Assembly (NCBI RefSeq): GCF_018881605.1
Contig: NZ_JACVPZ010000001.1
Location: 1,054,001-1,118,000, forward strand
Origin: Polynucleobacter sp. UB-Tiil-W10
Lineage (GTDB): Bacteria; Pseudomonadota; Gammaproteobacteria; Burkholderiales; Burkholderiaceae
Length of the DNA: 64,000 bases
Reading direction: 5' to 3'
Shown: positions 37,611-47,867 of the stretch, one piece after another
Position numbering within the stretch: the first letter of the stretch is position 1
How the letters are laid out: each line of letters begins with the position of its first letter
Notes under the pieces: generated by a model
What the model was told of the DNA's origin: nothing
The model's input: only the letters and a program-made list of their open reading frames with translations
Databases searched by the model: none
Translations under genes and position numbers: made by a program

Positions 37611-38672
37611 ATGGTTAAAGTGGATGCCTTGCAAGTGCACTTAAAGTCTTTGAACTCTAGTGCTGCCATGTTGCCATTGTATGTTTTTAGTGGTGATGAG
37701 CCGCTATTGATGATGGAAGCAATGGATCAACTGAGGGCTGCGGCCAAGAAGCAAAACTTTACCGAGCGTGAGGTGTTGTTACAGGAACGCGGCTTTGACT
37801 GGAGTGCTTTATTGAGTGCTGGGCAGACCATGTCTTTATTTGGTGATAAGCGTTGGGTGGAGTTGCGCATTCCAACGGGCAAGCCTGGTCGCGATGGGGC
37901 GGATGCGTTAAAGCAGTTTGCTACTCAAATTGCATCTCAAAAGAATGGACCTGAGGGTCCGGATACAGTAGTTTGTATTATTTTGCCCCGCTTAGATGGT
38001 AAGACAAAGACATCAGCTTGGTTTAGCGCTCTAGATGATGCGGGGATGGCTATTCAGATTGACTCATTGGATCGTAGTCATTTACCGCATTGGATTTCTG
38101 GCAGATTGAAGCGTCAAGATCAAGAGGTTGAAGCGGGACCTGAAGGTCAACGCGCACTTGAATTTATTGCTGATCAAGTGGAGGGTAATTTAATTGCTGC
38201 CCATCAAGAGATTCTGAAGTTGGGCCTGTTGTACCCCACTGGAAAATTATCTGATGAGCAAATTCGCTCTTCTATTCTGAAGGTGGCGCGTTATAACGTC
38301 TTTGAATTAACTGAGGCCATGCTTTCTGGTGACCTCGCTAGGCTCAATCGCATGTTGGATGGTTTAAAAGGCGAAGGAGAGCCACTGGTATTAATTCTGT
38401 GGAGCGTAACTGAAGAGCTTCGGATACTATCTAAATTGAAGGCAGCAAGTGATGCAGGCGAATCTGTACAGAATCTCATGCGAGCCAACCGGATCTGGGG
38501 AAATAAAGAACGTTTATATCCAGCGGCACTAAGAAGGGTTCAGCCCCTCAAGCTGCGTAGGGCAATGCAAGTTGCTGCGGGCTTAGATCGCCAAGTAAAA
38601 GGGTTGTATGCGGCAGAATTGCCAGCAGACCCTTGGGATGGTTTGCGTTTGGTCGGAAATTTACTGCGTTAA
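37611..38672 (+). CDS. holA: DNA polymerase III delta subunit
   Basis: This 353-residue clamp-loader subunit opens the beta clamp during replication. It begins with PLYVFSGDEPLLMMEAMDQLR, the typical HolA start, and shows the degenerate AAA+ fold without a functional P-loop, then the helical collar domain (LKAASDAGESVQNLM and later). The position after lptE is conserved. The call rests on start motif, length and context. Confidence 0.93.
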   Translation: MVKVDALQVHLKSLNSSAAMLPLYVFSGDEPLLMMEAMDQLRAAAKKQNFTEREVLLQERGFDWSALLSAGQTMSLFGDKRWVELRIPTGKPGRDGADALKQFATQIASQKNGPEGPDTVVCIILPRLDGKTKTSAWFSALDDAGMAIQIDSLDRSHLPHWISGRLKRQDQEVEAGPEGQRALEFIADQVEGNLIAAHQEILKLGLLYPTGKLSDEQIRSSILKVARYNVFELTEAMLSGDLARLNRMLDGLKGEGEPLVLILWSVTEELRILSKLKAASDAGESVQNLMRANRIWGNKERLYPAALRRVQPLKLRRAMQVAAGLDRQVKGLYAAELPADPWDGLRLVGNLLR

Positions 38673-38690
38673 GAAATAAGAGAGTTAAAA

Positions 38691-39968
38691 ATGAGTTTAT
38701 CTATTCATGAAATGATGCAAGACATCGGGAAGCGAGCACGGACTGCATCGCGGGCGATGGCGCGCGCATCTAGTGAGCAAAAGAATCAAGCCTTATTGCA
38801 TATCGCTAAGGTTGTTCGTCAAAAATCTACTGAGATTCAGAAGGTGAATCAGGTTGATGTCGAGCGCGCGAAGGCGAATGGACAAGATGCTGCTTTTGTT
38901 GATCGTTTGACCATGACGCCTAAAACAATTGAAACTATGGCTTTGGGCTTGGAGCAAATTGTTTCCCTGGATGACCCAATAGGAAAAATTTCTGCTTTGC
39001 AAAAGCAATCTTCCGGAATCGAAATTGGCCAGATGCGTGTGCCACTTGGGGTGATCGGCATCATTTATGAGTCTCGGCCAAATGTCACCATTGATGCAGC
39101 CGCCTTGTGCCTAAAGTCTGGAAACACAGTGATTTTGCGTGGTGGTTCAGAGGCTATTGATTCAAATACTTTGTTGGCCCAGATTATTCAAGAGGGCTTA
39201 GCAACTGCAGGCTTGCCTAAGGATGCTGTGCAAGTGGTGACCACTACGGATCGGAGCGCTGTAGGCGAGATGATCACAATGACCCAATATATTGATGTAA
39301 TCGTGCCGCGTGGAGGTAAGAGCTTGATTGCGCGTTTGATGGCTGAAGCCCGTGTTCCGATGATTAAACATTTAGATGGCATCTGCCATACCTATATTGA
39401 TGCTGATGCTGATGTTGCAATGGCTGTGAAGGTATGCGATAACGCCAAGACTCAACGCTATGCTCCTTGTAATGCGATGGAGACCTTGTTGGTAAATCAA
39501 GAGATTGCTAATAAGGTATTGCCAACCCTTTGCAAGATATATCAAGATAAAGGCGTCGAACTTCGGGTCGATAGTTTGACTCGCAAGACGCTCGAGGCCA
39601 GCGGCTTTCAGAATTTGGTCGATGCCAAGGAAGAGGATTGGCAAACAGAGTATTTGGCTCCAATTTTGTCAATTAAGATGGTCGCCAATATCGATGAGGC
39701 TATGAATCATATTGAGCAATATGGCAGCAAACATACTGATGCCATTATTACCAATAGCAAGTCACAGGCTGATCGCTTCTTGCGTGAAGTCGATAGTGCT
39801 AGCGTGATGGTCAATGCCAGTACGCGCTTTGCGGATGGTTTTGAGTATGGCCTTGGCGCAGAAATTGGTATCTCTAATGACAAGCTACATGCCCGTGGTC
39901 CTGTCGGCCTCGATGGTTTGACCTCATTGAAGTATGTCGTTATGGGTCATGGCGAGATTCGTACTTAA
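38691..39968 (+). CDS. proA: Gamma-glutamyl phosphate reductase
   Basis: The 425-residue enzyme reduces gamma-glutamyl phosphate to glutamate semialdehyde for proline synthesis. It has an aldehyde-dehydrogenase fold with [33 protein letters not shown], the catalytic Cys region [11 protein letters not shown] and [28 protein letters not shown]. No proB is next to it. Length is normal. Confidence 0.97.
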   Translation: MSLSIHEMMQDIGKRARTASRAMARASSEQKNQALLHIAKVVRQKSTEIQKVNQVDVERAKANGQDAAFVDRLTMTPKTIETMALGLEQIVSLDDPIGKISALQKQSSGIEIGQMRVPLGVIGIIYESRPNVTIDAAALCLKSGNTVILRGGSEAIDSNTLLAQIIQEGLATAGLPKDAVQVVTTTDRSAVGEMITMTQYIDVIVPRGGKSLIARLMAEARVPMIKHLDGICHTYIDADADVAMAVKVCDNAKTQRYAPCNAMETLLVNQEIANKVLPTLCKIYQDKGVELRVDSLTRKTLEASGFQNLVDAKEEDWQTEYLAPILSIKMVANIDEAMNHIEQYGSKHTDAIITNSKSQADRFLREVDSASVMVNASTRFADGFEYGLGAEIGISNDKLHARGPVGLDGLTSLKYVVMGHGEIRT

Positions 39969-39998
39969 CTTAAATAGAACATACTGCACACACTAAAT

Positions 39999-40424
39999 AT
40001 GAGTAACGCTTACCTCTGGATAAAAACTTTTCACATCGTATTGATTACCTCGTGGTTTGCTGGATTGTTTTATTTGCCTAGAATTTTTGTGAACCTGGCT
40101 GAAGAGAAAAATCCTGAGGCTTATGCTCGATTGCTGGGTATGGCTGATCGCCTCTTTCGGTTTATGACCATCTTGGCCATACCAGCTGTTTTGTTGGGTT
40201 TAACGCTTTGGCTTTACTTCGGTATTGGCGCTGGCGATATTTGGATGCACGCCAAATTATTTTTTGTGATCCTGGTAATTGGTTATCACCATGCCTGTTT
40301 AAGCTTGCTGAAGAAATTCCGTTCTGGTGTAAATGCGCGATCCGGTGTTTGGTTTCGTTGGTTTAATGAAGTCCCAGTAATCTTATTGGTGATTATTGTT
40401 GCCTTAGTGCTCTTTAAGCCGTAA
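39999..40424 (+). CDS. hemJ: CopD/HemJ-family membrane protein (probable protoporphyrinogen oxidase HemJ)
   Basis: The 141-residue protein has four membrane helices. It matches the HemJ (UPF0093) pattern: WIKTFHIVLITSWFAGLFYLPRIFV at the start and HAKLFFVILVIGYHHACL in the third helix, with conserved His and Lys that would bind haem. HemJ oxidises protoporphyrinogen IX in haem synthesis. hemL lies 1.7 kb downstream in the same direction. The CopD family is broad, so HemJ is likely but not certain. Confidence 0.8.
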   Translation: MSNAYLWIKTFHIVLITSWFAGLFYLPRIFVNLAEEKNPEAYARLLGMADRLFRFMTILAIPAVLLGLTLWLYFGIGAGDIWMHAKLFFVILVIGYHHACLSLLKKFRSGVNARSGVWFRWFNEVPVILLVIIVALVLFKP

Positions 40425-40469
40425 AGAGCAACCCCTATTTTTTAATATCCTTTTAAGACTGTTAGCCCC

Positions 40470-41909
40470 ATGAGATTTTTTGTTGTTTGTCCAGGCGGTT
40501 TGGAAGTGCCGCTTGCCCAGGAGTTAGCAGAGATTGCTGGACGCCCAGAATGCAAGGCTTTAGGTGCCTGGGTAATAGACTCGACCCCAACTAGCCCCAC
40601 TGGTGGGGTTGGCCTTGCCGCCCCCTTATCTGCAGCGATGGCATTGAACTTACATTCGCGTATTGCAAGCCGAGTTTTATTGCAAATGGCACAAGCGCCC
40701 TATAGACAAGAAGAGGATTTGTATAAGTTAGCCAGTGGTTTAGCGTGGGAAGAGTGGTTTACTTCTAAGCAAACTCTACGAGTTGATGTGACGGCGCATC
40801 GCTCTCCATTGAAAAGTTTAAATTTTGCAACTCTCAAAATTAAAGATGCAATTGTTGATCGTTTACGTGACGTGACAGGAGATCGACCTAGTATTGATAC
40901 TGCTTTTCCGGACGTACGAGTGCAGGCGCATTTAACAGCAACCCAGGTAACTATTTATTTGGATACCTCTGGTGAGGCTTTATTCAAGCGAGGCTGGCGT
41001 GATGAAAAAGGTGATGCACCCTTAAAAGAAAATTTAGCTGCTGGCATTCTGTCATTCACCGCTTGGAAACCTGGCCAATCTTTATTTGATCCCATGTGTG
41101 GTAGCGGTACTTTTTTAATTGAAGCCGCCCAAATAGCCTTATCTATTCCGCCTGGCGCCATACGTGCAGGCATGTATGGCGACGATGCTAAACCAAGTCG
41201 CCTGGCCTATCGCCCTCTAGTCACTTCTGCAGATGGTTTTGGATTTCAACGACTAAAGCCATTTAATGACGCTGCTGCGCATCAGCATTGGTTGGGTTTG
41301 AAAGAAGCTGCTCTTGCGCTGATGCTAGAAAAACGTAAGCAGTATCCTGGTGTTGAGGCATTAAAAATTTCTGGCGGTGATATTAATGAGAAATTAGTAT
41401 CTATGTTTAAGGGCAACTGGCAAAGAGCACAATTACCAGACCAACCGGTGGTACGTCAGGTCGACGCTTTAGCTGCAAAGCCACCGGGCAATATTAGCGA
41501 AGGTGTGATGTTATTAAATCCACCATACGGCGAGCGACTGGTGATTAAGGGTGGGCGTGGTCAGGATCGATCTAGTCAAGAGATTCGTCATGATGATATT
41601 GAGGAGCCAGATAATCGTTTTGAGCTCAACTTGGAGACAGGTCGTCAAAGCGCTAAACGCTCTAGTCGGGAGTCATTGAAAAAGCTGCAGGCTCAGGAAG
41701 AGCAAGATCCCAAGTTTGTTGAATTTTTGCGTCAATTTGGACAGCATCTCAAAGATGATTTTGGTGGCTGGAATATCTTTGTGCTTACGGCAGATATGGC
41801 GCTACCAGGTCAACTGCGCATCAAAGAATCAAAACGTACACCCCTCTTTAATGGTCCCTTGGAGTGTCGTTTATTTAAGTTTGAGATGCATGCCAAGCGA
41901 CCAGCTTAA
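40470..41909 (+). CDS. THUMP-domain rRNA guanine-N2-methyltransferase (RlmL N-terminal type)
   Basis: This 479-residue protein has an N-terminal THUMP region (about 1-165) and a Rossmann methyltransferase core: FDPMCGSGTFLIEAA (SAM site) near 207 and LLNPPYGERL near 350. It corresponds to the methyltransferase that makes m2G2445 in 23S rRNA, the first half of E. coli RlmL; the RlmK half is absent. A charged insert of about 45 residues follows the NPPY motif (from GGRGQDRSSQ to AQEEQDPKF), probably a surface loop. Confidence 0.88.
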   Translation: MRFFVVCPGGLEVPLAQELAEIAGRPECKALGAWVIDSTPTSPTGGVGLAAPLSAAMALNLHSRIASRVLLQMAQAPYRQEEDLYKLASGLAWEEWFTSKQTLRVDVTAHRSPLKSLNFATLKIKDAIVDRLRDVTGDRPSIDTAFPDVRVQAHLTATQVTIYLDTSGEALFKRGWRDEKGDAPLKENLAAGILSFTAWKPGQSLFDPMCGSGTFLIEAAQIALSIPPGAIRAGMYGDDAKPSRLAYRPLVTSADGFGFQRLKPFNDAAAHQHWLGLKEAALALMLEKRKQYPGVEALKISGGDINEKLVSMFKGNWQRAQLPDQPVVRQVDALAAKPPGNISEGVMLLNPPYGERLVIKGGRGQDRSSQEIRHDDIEEPDNRFELNLETGRQSAKRSSRESLKKLQAQEEQDPKFVEFLRQFGQHLKDDFGGWNIFVLTADMALPGQLRIKESKRTPLFNGPLECRLFKFEMHAKRPA

Positions 41910-41987
41910 GCCTGACCAATATAAGCATAAAACCTTAAAATAAGAGAATGAGCTGAGATTAGTAATCTATAGGCGGAGAGCAAAGTA

Positions 41988-42158
41988 ATGGAATTTAAAA
42001 CGTATATGTGTTTAATCTGTGGCTGGGTCTATGACGAAGCTGCTGGATTGCCGGATGAAGGCATTGCACCCGGAACTCTTTGGAAGGATGTGCCAATGAA
42101 CTGGACTTGTCCTGAGTGTGGTGCTCGTAAAGAAGACTTTGAAATGATGGCAATTTAA
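41988..42158 (+). CDS. Rubredoxin
   Basis: A 56-residue frame starting with ATG after AGGCGGAG encodes a complete rubredoxin, a one-iron electron carrier. The four Fe ligands are in CLICGWVYDEAAG (Cys8, Cys11) and CPECGARKEDF (Cys41, Cys44), with the family's GIAPGTLWKDVP in between. Its electron partner is not indicated. It is followed 12 bases later by hemL, a conserved neighbour in Burkholderiales. Confidence 0.96.
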   Translation: MEFKTYMCLICGWVYDEAAGLPDEGIAPGTLWKDVPMNWTCPECGARKEDFEMMAI

Positions 42159-42170
42159 GTAAAAACAACA

Positions 42171-43472
42171 ATGGCAAAAGTAAATCAAAACGAAGTGCTG
42201 TTTGAGCGCGCACAAAAGACAATTCCTGGAGGCGTCAACTCCCCAGTGAGGGCTTTTCGTCAAGTGGGTGGAACACCGCGTTTTGTTACTAAAGCCAAGG
42301 GCCCTTATTTTTGGGATGCCAATGATCAGCGCTACATCGATTTGATTATGTCTTGGGGCCCCATGATTGTGGGCCACGCAAATCCAGAAGTGGTGGCTGC
42401 GGTGCAGAAAGCTGCCGAGACTAGTTTTAGTTATGGCGCTCCTACTGAAGGCGAGATTGAGCTAGCTGAACGTATATGTGCCCTCATGCCAAGTGTTGAA
42501 CAAGTGCGCATGGTATCTAGTGGAACAGAAGCGACGATGAGCGCTTTGCGTTTAGCGCGTGGTTACACTGGTCGTGACTTGATTATTAAGTTTGAGGGTT
42601 GCTATCATGGTCACGCCGATAGCTTGTTGGTAAAGGCGGGATCAGGCTTACTTACTTTTGCTGACTCCACCCAAAATGCGCCATCTTCCGGAGGCGTTCC
42701 GCAGGATTTGGTGAAGCATACCTTGGTATTGCCTTACAACGATGTTGCTGCGATTGAAGAAGTATTCAAAAAGCAGGGCGATCAAATTGCTGCAGTCATC
42801 ATTGAGCCAATCGCCGGTAATATGAATTTAATTCAACCACCTAAAGAGTTTTTGGCGGCAATTCGATCTCTCACCAGTAAGTATGGCGCTGTACTGATCT
42901 ATGACGAAGTCATGACTGGCTTTAGAGTGGCTTTAGGTGGCGCTCAATCTTTACAAGGAATTACTCCTGATTTAACTTGCTTGGGCAAGGTCATGGGTGG
43001 TGGCATGCCAATGGCGGCTTTTGGCGGAAAGAAAGAAATCATGTCTAAGCTTGCCCCTCAAGGGAATGTTTATCAGGCTGGAACTCTCTCTGGAAATCCG
43101 GTAGCTGTAGCAGCAGGCTTAAAGACTCTGGAGATTATTTCTAGAGAAGGTTTCTATGAATGTTTAACTGGTCAGACAGAAAAGCTTATGGCTGGTTTAA
43201 GAGCAGCTGCTGATAAAAACAATATTCCTTTTTCCGTAGACAGCGTAGGCGGTATGTTTGGTTTTTACTTTACGGATCAGGTTCCGGCCTCATATGAAGC
43301 GGTGACTAAAACCAATATTGATGCCTTTAAGAAATTTTTCCACTTGATGTTGGATGAAGGCGTGTATTTAGCGCCGTCTGCTTATGAAGCTGGCTTTACC
43401 TCTATTGCACATGACAACGCTGTGCTTGATGAGATTATTGCTGCCGCAGAAAATTCATTTAAGAAGCTCTAA
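42171..43472 (+). CDS. hemL: Glutamate-1-semialdehyde 2,1-aminomutase
   Basis: The 433-residue PLP enzyme converts glutamate-1-semialdehyde to 5-aminolevulinate, the C5-route entry to haem. It shows [55 protein letters not shown] and the PLP-binding lysine in [11 protein letters not shown]. Length is normal. It lies directly after rubredoxin and converges on apaH. Confidence 0.97.
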   Translation: MAKVNQNEVLFERAQKTIPGGVNSPVRAFRQVGGTPRFVTKAKGPYFWDANDQRYIDLIMSWGPMIVGHANPEVVAAVQKAAETSFSYGAPTEGEIELAERICALMPSVEQVRMVSSGTEATMSALRLARGYTGRDLIIKFEGCYHGHADSLLVKAGSGLLTFADSTQNAPSSGGVPQDLVKHTLVLPYNDVAAIEEVFKKQGDQIAAVIIEPIAGNMNLIQPPKEFLAAIRSLTSKYGAVLIYDEVMTGFRVALGGAQSLQGITPDLTCLGKVMGGGMPMAAFGGKKEIMSKLAPQGNVYQAGTLSGNPVAVAAGLKTLEIISREGFYECLTGQTEKLMAGLRAAADKNNIPFSVDSVGGMFGFYFTDQVPASYEAVTKTNIDAFKKFFHLMLDEGVYLAPSAYEAGFTSIAHDNAVLDEIIAAAENSFKKL

Positions 43473-43484
43473 AAACTCTATTTT

Positions 43485-44324
43485 TTACATGCGTAGCGGA
43501 TGGTCATAGCCATTTGCTTGGATGATTGCTAGTTTTTTACTGTCTTTATTGGAGTCTGCAATTTCTAGGGCGGTGAGTTTTCCGCCCCAAACACAGCCAG
43601 TGTCTAGGCCAATAACATTGTGTTTACGTAGCAAACCTAATGTGGACCAATGTCCAAAGTAAATCAAGGTGTCGGCCGTTTTTCTATTGGGCGCCATAAA
43701 CCAAGGGGTATAACCCTTGGGGCCATCTTCTAAACCTTCTTTACTTTCAAACTCCATTTGACCAGTAGGGCTACAAAAACGCATTCTGGTTAAAGCATTA
43801 GTAATCACTCGTAAGCGCTCATGTCCCTTTAGGGAGTTGCTCCATTTATTGGGGATATTGCCATACATATTGGCTAAAAAGGTTTTATAAGATTTACCGC
43901 GCAATGCTTTCTCTACCTCTTGAGCACATTCAATAGTTTGTTGTAGATCCCATTGCGGTAGCACTCCTGCATGAACAGTGAGTACCTTACCATTACTAAG
44001 TGCCATGGGACGTTTTCGAATCCAGTCAATGAGTTCTGCACGATCAGGGGCATTTAAGATGGGTGTAACGGTATCAAGCCCTTTTGTTTTTCGGAGACCG
44101 GCATCAATCGCCAGAAGATGCAAGTCATGATTGCCTAAGATGCACTCAGCGCGTCCAGACTCTTGCAAAGTTTTTAAATGTCTTAATGCGCCTAATGAGT
44201 CAGGTCCACGATTGACTAAGTCCCCCAGAAAAATCATTTTGGATTTCGGTGGGAGTTTTTTGACTAAGGCTTTTAATGAAGGTGCGCAGCCTTGGACATC
44301 ACCTACAGCATAGATCTTGCTCAT
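43485..44324 (-). CDS. apaH: Bis(5'-nucleosyl)-tetraphosphatase, symmetrical
   Basis: The 279-residue metallophosphatase splits Ap4A into two ADP. The metal-binding motifs are GDVQGCAPSLKALV near the start, FLGDLVNRGPDSLG near 33 and LGNHDLHLLA near 62; HAGVLPQWD and the C-terminal YFGHWS and GLDTGCVWGG complete the ApaH signature. Length is normal. phrB lies upstream on the same strand. Confidence 0.96.
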   Translation of the reverse strand: MSKIYAVGDVQGCAPSLKALVKKLPPKSKMIFLGDLVNRGPDSLGALRHLKTLQESGRAECILGNHDLHLLAIDAGLRKTKGLDTVTPILNAPDRAELIDWIRKRPMALSNGKVLTVHAGVLPQWDLQQTIECAQEVEKALRGKSYKTFLANMYGNIPNKWSNSLKGHERLRVITNALTRMRFCSPTGQMEFESKEGLEDGPKGYTPWFMAPNRKTADTLIYFGHWSTLGLLRKHNVIGLDTGCVWGGKLTALEIADSNKDSKKLAIIQANGYDHPLRM

Positions 44325-44363
44325 ATCTCATCTTAAAGCGGAAATCAGGGGATATAGCTAGTG

Positions 44364-45836
44364 CTAAGTGATTTTTTTCACAACGCTATAGCGCACTAAA
44401 GTCTTCTTACGTGCCTCGTCATGATCAACTACTGGCAGGGGGTAATCTCTTCCAAGGCTGATACCAGCTGCCTCTAGCTCTATATGGCCGGCTTTCCATG
44501 GGGCGTGAACGGTTTTCTTGGAGAGTTTTTCCAGTTGTGGCAGATAGCGTTTGATGAACTTGCCTTCTGGATCAAACTTTTCTGACTGGGTGATGGGGTT
44601 AAAGATCCGGAAATAAGGCTGAGCATCGCAACCCGATGAGGAGGCCCATTGCCAGCCGCCGTTATTGGAAGAAAGCTCAAAGTCATTAAGATGTTCGGCA
44701 AAATAGGCTTCACCCCAGCGCCAATCTATTCCTAAATCTTTTGTTAAAAAACTCGCTACTACCATACGTAAACGATTATGCATGTAGCCACTTTGATTGA
44801 GTTGATGCATTGCTGCATCAACTAGCGGGTAGCCAGTCTTACCTTCACACCAAGCGGAAAATAGTTTCTTTGCTTTCGGGCCAGATTCCCAAACGATATT
44901 GTCATAGTCCGGTTTAAAAGATGCACCCTTTGCTAGGCGCGGATGATTAGCAAGAATCATGAAATAAAAATCACGCCATATCAATTCACTTAACCAAATG
45001 GTTGCGCCCATACTTCCTGCTAGCATTCGTCGATGGGCCTCGCGCACCAAACCTCTGATAGACAGCATGCCAAAGCGTAAGTGCGTCGATAGATAACTTA
45101 CTCCCTTGATCGCGGGAAAGTCTCTACCAATTTGGTATTGATCAATGCGCGGTAAGAAGTCTTCTAAAAAGGCTTGACCACCTTCAGAGCCAGGTGGAAG
45201 GTAGCTTTCAATACCTGTGGCGCAAAAGCCCATGGATTCAAGAGAGGGAAATGCTTGATTTAATTTTTTAGGAATCGGAGCAAGCTGTCCAGGCTTTGGA
45301 TTGCACTCATACGCAGCGAGATCTTTTTCTTGGAGAGTTTTAAGCCAATTATTTTTGTACGGCGTAAAGATAGAAAAGACAGTATTGGAGTTGGTCAGAA
45401 TTTCCTTTTTCTCAAAAATCACTTGATCTTTGAAGCTCTCAAAATGTATTTCCAGTTTTTCCAAGGATGACTTAACGCTTTCATCTCTTGCTATCCCTGA
45501 AGGCTCGTAATCATGATTGGTGAAAACAGTTTCAACACCCAATTCTTTAGCAATTACGGGAATGCACTCAGTAGGCTTGCCGAAGCGAACAATGAGTCCA
45601 CCCCCCTGTTTGCGGAGCTCATCATCTATTTGCTTCAGGCCCTGCCAAATGAAGTCAACACGACGGTCCGGTTTGAATCCTTTAACATCTAATTCACCCT
45701 TCAGCAGGGGATTGAGGATATCGGTATCAAAGACAAAAGTAAGCCATACCTGCTTACCCTCCTTGAGGGCGTGGTGGAGCGCAGCATTGTCATATAGACG
45801 GAGGTCACGGCGGAGCCAAACAAGAGCTTTTTGCAT
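44364..45836 (-). CDS. phrB: Deoxyribodipyrimidine photolyase
   Basis: This 490-residue flavoprotein repairs cyclobutane pyrimidine dimers using blue light. An N-terminal antenna domain (WLRRDLRLYDNAAL) precedes the helical FAD-binding domain with GMLSIRGL, ELIWRDFYFMI, TGYPLVDAAMHQL, MHNRLRMVVASFLTKDL and WQWASSSGCDAQPYFRIFNP. These are CPD-photolyase class I features. It suits an organism living in sunlit surface water. Confidence 0.95.
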   Translation of the reverse strand: MQKALVWLRRDLRLYDNAALHHALKEGKQVWLTFVFDTDILNPLLKGELDVKGFKPDRRVDFIWQGLKQIDDELRKQGGGLIVRFGKPTECIPVIAKELGVETVFTNHDYEPSGIARDESVKSSLEKLEIHFESFKDQVIFEKKEILTNSNTVFSIFTPYKNNWLKTLQEKDLAAYECNPKPGQLAPIPKKLNQAFPSLESMGFCATGIESYLPPGSEGGQAFLEDFLPRIDQYQIGRDFPAIKGVSYLSTHLRFGMLSIRGLVREAHRRMLAGSMGATIWLSELIWRDFYFMILANHPRLAKGASFKPDYDNIVWESGPKAKKLFSAWCEGKTGYPLVDAAMHQLNQSGYMHNRLRMVVASFLTKDLGIDWRWGEAYFAEHLNDFELSSNNGGWQWASSSGCDAQPYFRIFNPITQSEKFDPEGKFIKRYLPQLEKLSKKTVHAPWKAGHIELEAAGISLGRDYPLPVVDHDEARKKTLVRYSVVKKIT

Positions 45837-45912
45837 AGCCCCTATATTAGGGCTTATTTAAGCTAAATGCAGGCGGCTGCATACGTTAGACGGGTTAAGA
45901 TCCTATGGAATC

Positions 45913-46722
45913 ATGGATACGATCTTTTTTATTCTCTCTAAAGTGGTGCAATTTTGTATTGAGCCACTTAATTGGGTGCTCATCTTTGTTCTGATGGCGC
46001 TACTTTTTTTGTCTTTGCGAAAATCTCATCTCTGTAAGCGGTTTTTAGTGTTGGCTTTGGTAGATCTTGCTCTGGTGGGTTGGCTACCGGCATCTGAAGT
46101 TTTTCTTCGGGCGCTTGAGAATGCCGTTCCGAAAATAGAGCTCTCAAAGTTATCCGAAAATGATATCGGTGGAATGATTATTTTGGGTGGCGCTATTGAT
46201 GGCGGAGAAATTGCCGTTGATCGTGGAGAGATTTCGATTTATTCATCGGCTGAAAGAGTGACCAAAGCATTTGAGCTGATTCGGAAGAGTCCAAATGTAG
46301 CGTTCATATTTAGCGGCTACTCAGGACGCATCAATCCTAAGGGTGTTTCAGAGGCGGATGCCTTTAAGCGGCTGATCCAAGAACAGGGCTTAAGCGAGCA
46401 AAACGCACATTACGAAAAACAGTCTCGTAATACCTATGAAAATGTCTTATATGTGAGGCCGATGATGGAGGAGTTTGGTCTAAAATCGGATGCGGGGCAA
46501 CAAAAGCCATGGCTCCTAATTACCTCTGCTAGCCATATGTACCGTTCAACCAAGATTTTCCAAAAACAAGGTTTGTATGTGATTCCTGTGCCAGTAGATT
46601 ATCAAACGGCTAATAGCCTCCAGTGGACAATGTTTGACTTGGTGGATGGAGCCCACAATTGGAACATCCTGATTCATGAAATAGTTGGACTTTTTGCTTA
46701 CTGGATTACCGGAAAAATCTAG
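45913..46722 (+). CDS. YdcF/ElyC-like DUF218 membrane protein
   Basis: The 269-residue protein has two N-terminal membrane helices (about 15-35 and 42-60) and a DUF218 domain with GGMIILGGAIDGGE, FSGYSGRI, ESEADAF-like region, EKQSRNTYENV and LITSASHMYRS. ElyC of E. coli, of the same family, is needed for cell-envelope integrity and undecaprenyl-phosphate carrier use; that link is family knowledge. It stands alone with 21 bases before yqgE. Confidence 0.85.
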   Translation: MDTIFFILSKVVQFCIEPLNWVLIFVLMALLFLSLRKSHLCKRFLVLALVDLALVGWLPASEVFLRALENAVPKIELSKLSENDIGGMIILGGAIDGGEIAVDRGEISIYSSAERVTKAFELIRKSPNVAFIFSGYSGRINPKGVSEADAFKRLIQEQGLSEQNAHYEKQSRNTYENVLYVRPMMEEFGLKSDAGQQKPWLLITSASHMYRSTKIFQKQGLYVIPVPVDYQTANSLQWTMFDLVDGAHNWNILIHEIVGLFAYWITGKI

Positions 46723-46743
46723 ATATTCTGTAAAATAGACTCC

Positions 46744-47388
46744 ATGACTTCCGCTAAAAAAGCACCCACTGCTTCAGGCTTAGTCTCTATGCCGGAGTCA
46801 TCAATTTCTTTTTCTGCAGACCATCTAGCCAATCAGTTTTTAATTGCGATGCCTGGCATGGTCGATCCCAACTTTGCTGGATCAGTAATCTATCTTTTTG
46901 AGCATACTGAGAGGGGCGCAATGGGTCTGGTGGTTAATAGGCCAACAGAGGTAAATTTGAGTACTCTTTTTGACAAAATTGATCTCAAATTGGAAATTGC
47001 CCCTTTGCTAGATCAGCCGGTGTATTTTGGTGGCCCTGTTCAAATTGAACGTGGTTTCGTTTTGCATGAATCCAAGCCCAATCTTTCTTATAGCTCCTCA
47101 TTGATTATTCCCGGAGGTCTAACGATGACTACCTCTAAAGATGTGCTGGAGGCAGTGGCTGGAGGCAATGGGCCTCAACAGTTTCTAATGACCTTAGGCT
47201 ATGCCGGTTGGGGTGCCGGTCAACTCGAAGAAGAAATCACGCTCAATGGCTGGATCAATGTCCCGCTGACATGTGAGCAAATGACAGACATTATCTTTAA
47301 TACCCCTTCCAGCCAGCGCTATCAAAAGGCGATGAATTATCTAGGCTTTGATCCATCCGACCTCTCAGGAGAGGCGGGGTATGCTTAA
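46744..47388 (+). CDS. yqgE: YqgE/AlgH family protein
   Basis: The 214-residue protein belongs to UPF0301 (YqgE/AlgH), whose biochemical role is not established. The signature parts are HLANQFLIAMPGMVDPNFAGSVIYLFEH, GAMGLVVNRP, VYFGGPVQIERGFVLH and GYAGWGAGQLEEEI. It precedes ruvX, as in most proteobacteria, with the ruvX ATG overlapping its stop by 8 bases, so the two are translationally coupled. Confidence 0.93.
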   Translation: MTSAKKAPTASGLVSMPESSISFSADHLANQFLIAMPGMVDPNFAGSVIYLFEHTERGAMGLVVNRPTEVNLSTLFDKIDLKLEIAPLLDQPVYFGGPVQIERGFVLHESKPNLSYSSSLIIPGGLTMTTSKDVLEAVAGGNGPQQFLMTLGYAGWGAGQLEEEITLNGWINVPLTCEQMTDIIFNTPSSQRYQKAMNYLGFDPSDLSGEAGYA

Positions 47389-47836
47389 GCCCATTGCACC
47401 GAACGCGCCGATTATGGTGATGGCATTTGACTATGGAACACGCCGCGTAGGTGTTGCAGTTGGTAATTCCGTAACAATGGCAGGAGAGCCTTTAAGGACA
47501 ATTACAGCGGCCAATAGTGATGCTTTATTTAGAGATATAGAGGCCCTCTTAGCCGAATGGCAGCCTAATCAGTTGGTAGTGGGGCGACCGACCCATCCAG
47601 ATGGCGCTCCTCATGAGATGACAGCAAAGGCTACCCGCTTTGGTAATCAATTGCATGGCCGCTTTCGGCTGCCGATTGCTTGGGTGGATGAGCGGTATAC
47701 CTCGGTAGTTTTAGAGGGTGACGCCCAGATGCGGGACAATCTAGATGCGCATTCGGCAGCCCTCATTTTGGAGCAATATTTTTCAGAGTTAGATACGAAA
47801 TTGGATACTCAGTTAGATGCTAAAGCTGCCGACTAA
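47381..47836 (+). CDS. ruvX: Putative pre-16S rRNA nuclease (YqgF/RuvX)
   Basis: I choose the ATG at 47381, which follows AGGAGAGGCGGGG, over a TTG at 47348 that would overlap yqgE more deeply and add 11 unlike residues. The 151-residue RNase H-fold protein shows FDYGTRRVGVAVGN, NQLVVGRPTHPDG and WVDERYTS with the conserved acidic residues. It is linked to 16S rRNA 5'-end maturation. pyrR follows after 31 bases. Confidence 0.92.
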   Translation: MLKPIAPNAPIMVMAFDYGTRRVGVAVGNSVTMAGEPLRTITAANSDALFRDIEALLAEWQPNQLVVGRPTHPDGAPHEMTAKATRFGNQLHGRFRLPIAWVDERYTSVVLEGDAQMRDNLDAHSAALILEQYFSELDTKLDTQLDAKAAD

Positions 47837-47867
47837 AAATGTAGTTCGATACAGTGTGGATTAAAGA

